A program made the translations under genes and the position numbers. A stretch of 6,038 nucleotides of DNA. Origin: Betaproteobacteria bacterium (GTDB lineage Bacteria; Pseudomonadota; Gammaproteobacteria; Burkholderiales; Methylophilaceae). Below the pieces are notes generated by a model that made no database searches, had not been told where the DNA came from, and saw only the letters and a list, made by a program, of their open reading frames with translations. This document shows positions 1 to 6,038 of the stretch, in pieces (within the stretch, counting starts at the first letter, position 1; each line of letters opens with the position of its first letter). The stretch is taken from assembly GCA_009926035.1 (NCBI GenBank), contig RFPQ01000055.1, positions 1 to 6,038 on the forward strand. Direction: 5' to 3'.

Positions 1-458
1 GGCCTGCCCCATAGCTCCGCATTAATAAAATTTCCAATGCGACCAAAAGCAAGCCCTAGAGGAACCAACGGAGCAATGAAATCTAAAACTGAAAGTAAAG
101 TTATTTTATATTTTTTAGCTGTGAGAATCATAGCAATAACTACACCTAAAAATCCTCCATGAAATGACATGCCGCCTTTCCATAACGCAATGATCTCAAT
201 CGGTTCTTGAAGATAATATTGCAGTTGATAGAATAAGATGTAACCTAATCGACCGCCGGCAATGACACCTATAGCCCCATAAAAGAAAGCGTCATCTAGC
301 ATCTTTTCATTCCAGGATAGCCATGGACGTGTTTTGATTTGAACTTTACCTAATTGAAGAAACCCTAAAAAAGCGAAAAGATACATGATTCCGTACCAAT
401 GAATTTGAAACGGCCCAAGATTAAACGCAACAGGATCTAATTGAGGATGAATAAGCAT
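1..458 (-). CDS. lgt: Prolipoprotein diacylglyceryl transferase, N-terminal part (runs off left edge)
   Basis: This inner-membrane enzyme transfers diacylglycerol from phosphatidylglycerol to the lipobox cysteine of prolipoproteins, the first step of lipoprotein maturation. The visible 152 residues begin MLIHPQLDPVAFNLGP and contain HWYGIMY (20-26), GGRLGY (68-73), GGMSFHGG (95-102) and the Lgt signature GRIGNFINAELWGR (139-152) at the window edge. H100, R140, N143 and E148 line up with E. coli H103, R143, N146 and E151, which are known to be conserved or important. The essential C-terminal Tyr lies outside the window. Several hydrophobic helices are evident, as expected for this polytopic protein. 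I chose the ATG at 458 because related proteins start MLIHPQ and because a TATAAT box at 471-476 would place transcription start downstream of the other in-frame ATG at 467. That alternative would add MKL. No Shine-Dalgarno is visible at either start. The gene is divergent from ilvD. Confidence 0.95.
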   Translation of the reverse strand, partial: MLIHPQLDPVAFNLGPFQIHWYGIMYLFAFLGFLQLGKVQIKTRPWLSWNEKMLDDAFFYGAIGVIAGGRLGYILFYQLQYYLQEPIEIIALWKGGMSFHGGFLGVVIAMILTAKKYKITLLSVLDFIAPLVPLGLAFGRIGNFINAELWGR

Positions 459-470
459 AAGTTTCATGTC

Positions 471-476
471 ATTATA
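471..476 (-). promoter_or_regulatory. Putative -10 box of the lgt promoter
   Basis: On the minus strand this reads TATAAT, a perfect sigma-70 -10 hexamer. Initiation about 7 nt downstream would fall near 462-464, leaving only a few untranslated bases before the ATG at 458. No good -35 element is seen at a 16-18 bp spacing, and because the whole spacer is AT-rich, chance matches are likely. Confidence 0.35.
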
Positions 477-479
477 AGT

Positions 480-485
480 TAAAAT
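480..485 (+). promoter_or_regulatory. Putative -10 box of the ilvD promoter
   Basis: TAAAAT matches five of six bases of the sigma-70 -10 consensus. Initiation near 492 would give a leader of roughly 29 nt before the ilvD ATG at 521. The -35 region is poor and would lie inside the start of lgt. That leader is too short for a peptide-coding attenuator of the enterobacterial ilv type, and I see no such structure. This is a weak call in AT-rich DNA. Confidence 0.25.
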
Positions 486-520
486 AATTATTTAAATTAA
501 TTGTAATTTACAAGTCCATT

Positions 521-2374
521 ATGCCCATATATCGCTCTAAAACGACAACCCATGGTAGAAATCAAGCTGGTGCCCGAGCGCTTTGGCGAGCCACAGGTAT
601 GAAAGATGAAGATTTTTCAAAGCCAATTATTGCAGTTTGTAATTCATTTACTCAATTCGTTCCGGGCCATGTTCATTTAAAAGATATAGGACAGCTTGTA
701 GCAAGAGAAATTGAAAAGCATGGTGGCGTTGCGAAAGAATTTAATACCATTGCAGTAGATGATGGTATAGCTATGGGACATGATGGCATGTTATATAGCT
801 TACCAAGCAGAGATCTTATTGCAGATAGCGTCGAATATATGGTAAACGCTCACTGTGCAGATGCCATTGTTTGTATATCAAATTGCGACAAGATAACGCC
901 CGGTATGCTCATGGCGGCTCTCAGAATTAATATTCCTGTAGTCTTTGTATCAGGCGGACCCATGGAAGCTGGAAAGGTTAATTGGAATAATGAAATAAAG
1001 AAATTAGACTTAGTAGATGCAATGGTAGCTGGTGCTGATACAAGAGTCTCTGATAAAAGCTCTGATGAAATTGAACGATCAGCTTGTCCAACATGTGGAT
1101 CATGTTCTGGAATGTTTACAGCAAACTCAATGAATTGTTTAACGGAGGCCTTAGGATTAAGCTTGCCTGGCAATGGAAGCACTCTAGCTACGCATGGGGC
1201 TAGAAAAAAGTTATTCCAAGATGCCGGAAAATTAATTGTTGATTTAGCTAAACGATATTACGAAAAAGATGATGAAAGTGTGCTGCCTAGAAATATTGCA
1301 AATTTTAAAGCTTTTGAAAATGCCATGAGCTTAGATGTTTCCATGGGGGGCTCTACAAATACTGTTCTTCATTTACTTGCGGCAGCTCATGAAGCTAAAG
1401 TAAATTTTACAATGAAAGATATAGATCGCATTTCAAGAAAAGTACCTTGTTTAGCAAAAGTAGCGCCTGCTTCAGCCAAGTTTCATATGGAAGATGTTCA
1501 TAGGGCAGGCGGCGTGATGGGAATTTTAGGGGAGCTTGATCGTGCATCTTTAATTCACAGAGATGTTTCTACGGTCCATTCTAAAACTCTAGGGGAAGCA
1601 ATAGATCATTGGGATATTGTGTTAACTAAAAATGAAGAAGTAAGAAATTTTTACCGTGCTGCTCCAGGAGGTATACCCACGACAATTGCATTTAGTCAAA
1701 GCATGCTATATCCAACTTTAGATGATGATAGAACTTCTGGCTGTATTCGAAATAAAGAGAATGCTTATAGTCAAGATGGTGGACTTGCTGTTCTTTTTGG
1801 AAATATTGCACGAAATGGCTGTATTGTTAAAACGGCAGGAGTCGATGAAAGTATTTTGAAATTTAAAGGACGTGCACGTGTTTTTGAATCGCAAGACGAG
1901 GCTGTTGCAGCTATTTTAGCTAACAAGATTATTGCAGGCGATATTGTTGTGATTATATATGAGGGGCCAAGAGGCGGACCTGGCATGCAAGAAATGCTTT
2001 ATCCAACTACCTATTTAAAATCAAAAGATCTTGGCAAAGTTTGTGCGCTTTTAACTGATGGTAGATTTTCTGGGGGAACCTCTGGACTAAGCATTGGCCA
2101 TGTATCACCCGAAGCTGCGGAACAAGGAGAAATAGCGCTGATTGAAGAAAATGATCAGATAGAAATTGATATTCCAAATAGAACAATTGATTTAATGATC
2201 GATGATGCGACTCTCACCCTAAGAAAAAATAAAATGAATGCTAAAGGAAAGGATGCTTGGAAGCCTAGGCCAAGAAGTAGAAAAGTATCTCAAGCATTAA
2301 GAGCTTACGCATTAATGACGACAAGTGCTGATAAAGGTGCTATTCGAGATATTTCGAACTTAGAAGAAATATAA
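521..2374 (+). CDS. ilvD: Dihydroxy-acid dehydratase
   Basis: This cytoplasmic Fe-S enzyme dehydrates 2,3-dihydroxy-isovalerate and 2,3-dihydroxy-3-methylvalerate to the 2-keto acids, the third common step of valine and isoleucine synthesis (and of the leucine precursor). The 617 residues nearly equal the 616 of E. coli IlvD and align without obvious gaps. Visible key positions are D81 and D123 (metal), K124 (the lysine carbamylated in the family), C122 and C195 (cluster ligands), E491 (metal), and S517 in DGRFSGG (catalytic base). Both family signatures are present, [11 protein letters not shown] (122-132) and [11 protein letters not shown] (512-522). The third cluster cysteine of short-type DHADs is replaced by glycine (VPGH, 47-50), as in E. 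coli-type enzymes. An additional Cys40 in AVCNS is a local difference from E. coli. The N-terminus [14 protein letters not shown] matches the family start, so ATG 521 is secure although no Shine-Dalgarno is visible. The next gene follows after 8 nt. Confidence 0.98.
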   Translation: MPIYRSKTTTHGRNQAGARALWRATGMKDEDFSKPIIAVCNSFTQFVPGHVHLKDIGQLVAREIEKHGGVAKEFNTIAVDDGIAMGHDGMLYSLPSRDLIADSVEYMVNAHCADAIVCISNCDKITPGMLMAALRINIPVVFVSGGPMEAGKVNWNNEIKKLDLVDAMVAGADTRVSDKSSDEIERSACPTCGSCSGMFTANSMNCLTEALGLSLPGNGSTLATHGARKKLFQDAGKLIVDLAKRYYEKDDESVLPRNIANFKAFENAMSLDVSMGGSTNTVLHLLAAAHEAKVNFTMKDIDRISRKVPCLAKVAPASAKFHMEDVHRAGGVMGILGELDRASLIHRDVSTVHSKTLGEAIDHWDIVLTKNEEVRNFYRAAPGGIPTTIAFSQSMLYPTLDDDRTSGCIRNKENAYSQDGGLAVLFGNIARNGCIVKTAGVDESILKFKGRARVFESQDEAVAAILANKIIAGDIVVIIYEGPRGGPGMQEMLYPTTYLKSKDLGKVCALLTDGRFSGGTSGLSIGHVSPEAAEQGEIALIEENDQIEIDIPNRTIDLMIDDATLTLRKNKMNAKGKDAWKPRPRSRKVSQALRAYALMTTSADKGAIRDISNLEEI

Positions 2375-2382
2375 TTTTTAAG

Positions 2383-3282
2383 ATGATAAGTGAAAAAAAT
2401 ATATCCTCTGCTCAAAGCTATAAGATTAGCCAAAATGAAGTTGGGCTAAAATTCATCACAATTAATAATGAATTAGCTTCTGCAAAGATTGCTCTGCAGG
2501 GGGCTCATGTCATGCAGTGGAAGCCCCACAATATTAAAAACGAAGTATTGTGGCTTTCAAGTAATGCGAGATATATGCATGGAAGATCTATTCGGGGTGG
2601 TGTGCCTATTTGCTGGCCTTGGTTTGGAGCGCATCCCACCGATGGAAGTTTTTGTCCGCACGGATTTGCAAGAGTCATACCATGGCGTATTAATGAAATT
2701 ATAGATATAGAAAATGGAGCTACTAAAGTTACGTTGGTAATGCTTCCAACTCCTGAGGTTAATAGACAGCTTTCATATCAATTTAATTTAGAGTTTTCTA
2801 TTATAATCGGCAACTCAATTCATTTAGAACTTAAAACAACCAATCTATCTGAACAACCCTTTTTAATTGGCGAGGGTTATCATACTTATTTTGGAATAAG
2901 CGACATAGAAAATATTAAGGTGACGGGATTAGAAAATAAAATCTATTCAGATAAAGTCAAAGGGTATAAAAAATTTACTCAAGAAGATCAAATTAAATTT
3001 GATGCTGAATTTGATAGGGTTTATTTAAATACAAGAGATACATGTGTAATTCATGACGAAGGGTTTAACCGAAAAATTACTATACAAAAACAAAATAGCG
3101 AATCAACGGTGATTTGGACGCCCTGGGATAAAAAAGTTAAAACTATGGTTGATATGGGCACTGAGCATGAATGGAAAAAAATGATTTGTGTGGAAAGCGT
3201 TAACGCTCTTGAGAACAGTATAATAGTCTATCCTAATCAATCACATAGCCTAATAGCTGAGTATTTAGTTCAAGAATGTTAA
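2383..3282 (+). CDS. D-hexose-6-phosphate mutarotase (aldose 1-epimerase family, YeaD-like)
   Basis: The 299-residue protein belongs to the aldose 1-epimerase (galactose mutarotase-like) fold and resembles E. coli YeaD (294 aa), which interconverts alpha and beta anomers of hexose 6-phosphates. Hallmarks in order are ALQGAHVMQWKP (37-48), EVLWLS (54-59), the substrate-binding stretch IRGGVPICWPWFG (70-82), PHGFAR (92-97), YHTYF (166-170), FDRVY (210-214) and CVES (269-272). By family analogy H93 and H167 are the conserved histidines, E271 the catalytic glutamate, and R71 and D211 contact sugar phosphate. No signal peptide or membrane segment is seen, so it should be cytosolic. The start lies 8 nt after ilvD with only a weak TAAG before it, suggesting translation coupled to ilvD. 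In this position it probably just shares the ilvD transcript; no pathway link is evident. The exact sugar substrate is unproven, since some relatives act on other sugars. Confidence 0.9.
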   Translation: MISEKNISSAQSYKISQNEVGLKFITINNELASAKIALQGAHVMQWKPHNIKNEVLWLSSNARYMHGRSIRGGVPICWPWFGAHPTDGSFCPHGFARVIPWRINEIIDIENGATKVTLVMLPTPEVNRQLSYQFNLEFSIIIGNSIHLELKTTNLSEQPFLIGEGYHTYFGISDIENIKVTGLENKIYSDKVKGYKKFTQEDQIKFDAEFDRVYLNTRDTCVIHDEGFNRKITIQKQNSESTVIWTPWDKKVKTMVDMGTEHEWKKMICVESVNALENSIIVYPNQSHSLIAEYLVQEC

Positions 3283-3292
3283 TGAGCTAATT

Positions 3293-3320
3293 TTATTTAA
3301 ATTACTTTTAGTTTAAATAA
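3293..3320. repeat. 9-bp AT-only inverted repeat between mutarotase and cytochrome genes
   Basis: TTATTTAAA at 3293-3301 is the exact reverse complement of TTTAAATAA at 3312-3320, separated by 10 nt. As RNA the stem would be all A-U pairs with a possible flanking G-U pair, weak for a terminator and without a following U-run. It could instead be a protein-binding dyad upstream of the cytochrome gene, or chance in AT-rich DNA. It does not resemble an FNR/ANR site (TTGAT-N4-ATCAA). Confidence 0.4.
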
Positions 3321-3354
3321 GTTTAGGAGTATCATAACAATCGCAAAATCAATT

Positions 3355-3360
3355 TAAGGA
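3355..3360 (+). promoter_or_regulatory. Ribosome binding site of the cytochrome c gene
   Basis: TAAGGA lies 10 nt upstream of the ATG at 3371, a somewhat long but workable spacing, with a weaker GGA at 3362-3364 closer to the start. This is the clearest Shine-Dalgarno of any gene start in the window and fits a highly expressed small electron carrier. It supports ATG 3371 as the start. Confidence 0.6.
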
Positions 3361-3370
3361 TGGAAATAAT

Positions 3371-3691
3371 ATGAAATCAGTAATTTTAAGTGTTGCAATG
3401 ATCGGTGCGTTTTTGGCAAATCAAGCTCAAGCCTTAGATGCTAAAGCTGCTGAAGCGCTAGCTCAAAAAAGTGGATGTTTAGCTTGTCATAGCATTCAAA
3501 ATAAAGTGGTTGGACCTTCTTACAAAGAAGTAGCTGCTAAATATAAAAATGACAAAGGTGCTGAAGCGAAATTAGTTGCTAAAGTAAAAGCAGGCGGTAG
3601 CGGCGTCTGGGGCCCAGTTCCAATGCCACCTCACCCGCAAGTTAAAGATGAAGATATTAAAACAATCGTTCAATGGGTTCTTTCTCTTTAA
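3371..3691 (+). CDS. Periplasmic class I cytochrome c (c551/c552 type)
   Basis: The 106-residue precursor starts with a Sec signal peptide: K2, a hydrophobic core at about 4-16, and a predicted cleavage after AQA (19-21). The mature protein would be about 85 residues, the usual size of cytochrome c551/c552 (c8 family). The heme-attachment motif CLACH is at 36-40, with H40 as proximal ligand; VGPSYKEVAAKY (47-58) follows, typical of the family, and M85 in WGPVPMPPHPQV (80-91) is the expected distal ligand. The C-terminal helix DEDIKTIVQWVLSL is also characteristic. It should be a soluble periplasmic one-electron carrier whose heme is attached by the cytochrome c maturation system. The redox partner cannot be told from sequence: terminal oxidase, a peroxidase, denitrification enzymes or a methanol dehydrogenase chain are all possible. 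It has its own upstream spacer, so it is probably expressed independently of ilvD, and it ends at a strong terminator. Confidence 0.93.
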   Translation: MKSVILSVAMIGAFLANQAQALDAKAAEALAQKSGCLACHSIQNKVVGPSYKEVAAKYKNDKGAEAKLVAKVKAGGSGVWGPVPMPPHPQVKDEDIKTIVQWVLSL

Positions 3692-3705
3692 TCAAGTAAT
3701 AACGT

Positions 3706-3737
3706 AATAAAAAACCGGCTTAGGCCGGTTTTTTATT
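3706..3737. terminator. Bidirectional Rho-independent terminator between converging genes
   Basis: A perfect 14-bp inverted repeat spans 3706-3719 and 3724-3737, with the GC core CCGGC/GCCGG, a four-base loop (TTAG) and A6/T6 flanks. It gives a hairpin followed by a U-tract on both strands, so it should stop transcripts from the cytochrome gene (plus, stop codon at 3689-3691) and from the hemF-permease unit (minus). The permease stop codon (3720-3722) sits in the loop, and its last codons lie in the stem. Confidence 0.93.
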
Positions 3738-5135
3738 TAGATGACTATGTTTAATTGAGTAAACAAAGTAGAAAACAATACCAATCAATATCCAAATTAA
3801 AAATCTTCTCCAAGTTTCAAGCGGTAAGAAAAACATTAAGGCGCTGCATGAAAAAATTCCCAGAACAGGAATAAGCGGATGCCATTTATTCTTAAAAGTC
3901 GCTTTATTATTTTTATGAAGTTTTCTTATAAAAATCACTCCTAATGAAACAATCACAAAAGCAGCTAACGTTCCAATATTAACAATTTCAGCTAAAGTGC
4001 CAAGTGGTATAAAGCCCGCAATTAGAGAAATGATAAGGCCACAAAAAACAATAACTCTCACAGGCGTGTTAGTGGTTTTATTGACTTCACTTAAAGTATG
4101 AGGCAATAACCCATCCCTACTCATTGCAAAAATAATTCTTGTTAAGGCGTAATAAAGGACAAGCATTACAGTTGTAAGTCCTGTAATGACACCAGTAGCT
4201 ACAACTGCAGAGGCCCCTTGAAAACCTATTTTTTGGAGCGCATAAGCTACAGGGGAAGACACATTAAGTTCTTGGTATGGAACGACCCCAGTAAGTAATA
4301 AGGATACGATGATGTATATCACTGTGCAAAAAGCAAGTGAACCAATAATGCCTCTAGGCAAATCTCTTTGCGGATTGATAGCCTCTTCAGCAGCAGTTGA
4401 GACTGCATCGAAACCAACATACGCAAAAAATACTAAAGAAGCACCTGCGAGAACGCCAACAGTTTTCCCATCAGGTAATGTTGAAAACCATCCATAGGGC
4501 ATAAATGGATGCCAATTAGATGGATTAACATTAAAAATAGCGACCGAAATAAATAGTGTGATGGTTAAAAGTTTAATAAACACCATTGCTGCATTAAATT
4601 TGGCACTCTGCTTTGCCCCTATAATGAGCAAAGACATGATAATTAGAATTATGACCATTGCTGGAAGATTAACCATACCTCCTAATGAAGGGGCTTTTGA
4701 TAATGATTCTGGAAGACCAATACCTACAGCGGTGAGTGCATTGTTAAAATATCCAGACCATCCATTTGCAACTGCAGCAATAGACATTCCGTACTCCATC
4801 AAAAGAATCCAACCAATAACCCATGCAAAAAATTCACCAAATGCAACATAACTATAACCATATGCACTTCCACAACCGCCAATCGATGATGATAATTCTG
4901 CGTAGGCTAATGCCGCAAAAGCACATGCAAAACCTGAAACTATAAAAGACAAAATAACCGCAGGACCAGCTTGATTTGCAGCTGCAATACCGGTTAAGAC
5001 AAATATACCTGTACCAATAATGCAGCCAATTCCAAGCAGTGTTAAATCTAGTGCACTTAAACATTTTTTTAGATGAGCTGGATGTTTATGGTTTATATGT
5101 TTTTTTCTCAAAATTTTTGCAAATAGATTATTCAT
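3720..5135 (-). CDS. APC-superfamily amino acid permease (cationic amino acid transporter-like)
   Basis: This 471-residue inner-membrane protein has about 12 hydrophobic helices and a short basic, His-rich cytosolic N-terminus (10-24). It resembles bacterial YfnA/GkApcT-type transporters of the CAT group, which take up amino acids, generally with protons. The family hallmark is the unwound first helix [17 protein letters not shown] (33-49), whose GTG (41-43) binds the substrate backbone. Others are [15 protein letters not shown] (82-96), helix 6 with [16 protein letters not shown] (236-251) followed by [10 protein letters not shown] (254-263), and [13 protein letters not shown] (333-345). Substrate specificity cannot be read from sequence. 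The ATG at 5135 overlaps the end of hemF by 8 nt, so translation is probably coupled; only a weak G-rich GGTTGGG precedes it. Its last codons and stop lie within the terminator hairpin. Length is normal for prokaryotic members lacking the extra C-terminal helices of animal CATs. Confidence 0.92.
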   Translation of the reverse strand: MNNLFAKILRKKHINHKHPAHLKKCLSALDLTLLGIGCIIGTGIFVLTGIAAANQAGPAVILSFIVSGFACAFAALAYAELSSSIGGCGSAYGYSYVAFGEFFAWVIGWILLMEYGMSIAAVANGWSGYFNNALTAVGIGLPESLSKAPSLGGMVNLPAMVIILIIMSLLIIGAKQSAKFNAAMVFIKLLTITLFISVAIFNVNPSNWHPFMPYGWFSTLPDGKTVGVLAGASLVFFAYVGFDAVSTAAEEAINPQRDLPRGIIGSLAFCTVIYIIVSLLLTGVVPYQELNVSSPVAYALQKIGFQGASAVVATGVITGLTTVMLVLYYALTRIIFAMSRDGLLPHTLSEVNKTTNTPVRVIVFCGLIISLIAGFIPLGTLAEIVNIGTLAAFVIVSLGVIFIRKLHKNNKATFKNKWHPLIPVLGIFSCSALMFFLPLETWRRFLIWILIGIVFYFVYSIKHSHLNKKPA

Positions 5136-6036
5136 GACCCAACCAATCTTTATTTGTTAAAAAATATGTGTATAACTTTTCTTCTTTACTGCCTGATTCT
5201 GGTTTCCAATCATATTTCCATTGAACCATCGGCGGCATAGATATTAAAATTGATTCAGTTCGTCCATTAGATTGCAACCCAAATAAAGTGCCACGATCAA
5301 ATATTAAATTAAATTCCACATAACGACCACGTCGATACAGTTGAAAATCTCTTTCTTTTTCTGTGTAAGGAATATCTTTTCTTCTCTGAAGAATAGGAAG
5401 ATATGCATTTAAAAAAACATCTCCTACAGATTTATTTAAATTGAAAGATTTATCAAAACCTAATTGATTAAAATCATCGTAAAAAATACCACCAATACCG
5501 CGAGGTTCGTTACGGTGTTTTAGGTAAAAGTATTCATCACAATTTTTTTTAAATTCTGAATAAAGCTTTTTATCGTAAAGATCAAGCATAGTTTTAAGTG
5601 TTTGGTGAAAATGAATGGCATCTTCGTCAAAGCCATAATAAGGAGTTAAGTCCATACCACCACCAAACCACCAAATATCTTCAAGACCTTCTTTTTTTGC
5701 AATAAAAAATCTTACATTCATATGCACTGTAGGGGCATATGGATTTTTAGGATGCAAGACAAGTGAAAGACCCATAGCCTCCCACTTTCTATCTGCTGCT
5801 TCTGGATGAGCAACGCTTGCTGAGCGTGGCAGTTTATCACCCAAAACATGTGAGAATCCAACACCCGCTCTCTCAAATACGTTGCCATTTTCTAAAAGGC
5901 AAGAAGTACCGCCCCCACCTTCTTTTCGTTGCCATGAATCATTAATAAAGTTTTTTCCATCAACAATTTGAAGTGTTTCAATAATATTTGTTTGAAGGTT
6001 GTTAAAGTATTCATAAACTATATTTGAATTAATCAT
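5128..6036 (-). CDS. hemF: Oxygen-dependent coproporphyrinogen III oxidase
   Basis: HemF oxidatively decarboxylates two propionate side chains of coproporphyrinogen III to vinyls, giving protoporphyrinogen IX, and uses O2. The 302-residue length compares with 299 in E. coli, and similarity runs end to end. Motifs in order are [13 protein letters not shown] (33-45), [11 protein letters not shown] (54-64), [17 protein letters not shown] (95-111), [15 protein letters not shown] (122-136), [18 protein letters not shown] (166-183) and [16 protein letters not shown] (234-249). H95, H105, H144 and H174 match the E. coli metal/active-site histidines H96, H106, H145 and H175, with H105 the expected proton donor. 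It should act as a cytosolic homodimer. The ATG at 6036 is only 2 nt from the right edge; alignment with E. coli makes it a plausible true start, but a start just outside the window cannot be excluded and the promoter is not visible. Presence of HemF implies aerobic or microaerobic life. It overlaps the downstream permease. Confidence 0.97.
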   Translation of the reverse strand: MINSNIVYEYFNNLQTNIIETLQIVDGKNFINDSWQRKEGGGGTSCLLENGNVFERAGVGFSHVLGDKLPRSASVAHPEAADRKWEAMGLSLVLHPKNPYAPTVHMNVRFFIAKKEGLEDIWWFGGGMDLTPYYGFDEDAIHFHQTLKTMLDLYDKKLYSEFKKNCDEYFYLKHRNEPRGIGGIFYDDFNQLGFDKSFNLNKSVGDVFLNAYLPILQRRKDIPYTEKERDFQLYRRGRYVEFNLIFDRGTLFGLQSNGRTESILISMPPMVQWKYDWKPESGSKEEKLYTYFLTNKDWLGHE

Positions 6037-6038
6037 AT

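Noticed and set aside
486..520. Attenuator or T-box-like leader for ilvD
   Set aside because: The spacer is far too short for a leader peptide plus alternative hairpins, and no T-box or branched-chain-codon peptide is seen.
850..1182. Antisense open frame of 110 codons inside ilvD
   Set aside because: It lies fully opposite a strongly conserved gene and shows no recognisable domain; it is a by-product of ilvD codon use.
2489..2704. Plus-strand 71-codon frame inside the mutarotase gene
   Set aside because: It overlaps the conserved catalytic region in another frame and has no recognisable features.
3325..3329. AGGAG, a stronger Shine-Dalgarno-like string upstream of the cytochrome gene
   Set aside because: No ATG, GTG or TTG follows at a usable distance (the next bases read ATCATAACAATCGC), so it does not serve a start codon; the TAAGGA at 3355-3360 fits the real start.
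4309..4851. Plus-strand open frames opposite the permease
   Set aside because: They are antisense to conserved transmembrane segments, with no ribosome binding site or recognisable protein family.
1..6038. Mobile element, CRISPR array, toxin-antitoxin or defence system
   Set aside because: No transposase, integrase, direct-repeat array, tRNA or small paired genes are present; every sizeable coding region is a recognised housekeeping family with similar AT-rich composition.

Overview
The window is a compact, AT-rich piece of a Gram-negative bacterial chromosome carrying ordinary housekeeping genes. It suggests a proteobacterium. The evidence is an Lgt whose N-terminus (MLIHPQLDPVA) looks beta-proteobacterial, a long-type IlvD close to the E. 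coli protein, a YeaD-like hexose-6-phosphate mutarotase, a periplasmic class I cytochrome c of the c551/c552 type, and an oxygen-dependent HemF. Low GC, very short spacers and overlapping genes fit a streamlined lineage. An AT-rich Methylophilaceae-like beta-proteobacterium is my best guess, but that placement is inference and cannot be proved from this window.

Layout, left to right: (1) positions 1-458, minus strand, the N-terminal half of lgt (lipoprotein maturation), running off the left edge. (2) A gap of about 60 bp holding back-to-back promoters. (3) 521-3282, plus strand, ilvD (valine/isoleucine/leucine synthesis) followed 8 nt later by an aldose-1-epimerase-family D-hexose-6-phosphate mutarotase, probably one transcription unit. 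(4) 3283-3370, an AT-rich spacer with a 9-bp dyad and a Shine-Dalgarno sequence. (5) 3371-3691, plus strand, a small exported c-type cytochrome. (6) 3706-3737, a strong bidirectional terminator between converging genes; the minus-strand permease gene ends inside it. (7) 3720-6036, minus strand, hemF overlapping a 12-helix APC-family amino acid permease by 8 nt, probably one operon transcribed leftward.

The genes belong to separate pathways: lipoprotein diacylglyceryl transfer, branched-chain amino acid synthesis, sugar-phosphate anomer interconversion, periplasmic electron transfer, heme synthesis and amino acid uptake. The only functional echo is that HemF makes a heme precursor and the neighbouring cytochrome uses covalent heme, but the two genes converge and are not co-transcribed. 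I see no mobile element, CRISPR array, tRNA or rRNA, and no gene-free stretch longer than 300 bases. I found no undescribed system. The points worth a second look are regulatory and architectural: a terminator that contains a stop codon, overlapping divergent promoters with a nearly leaderless lgt, and a translationally overlapping hemF-permease pair.
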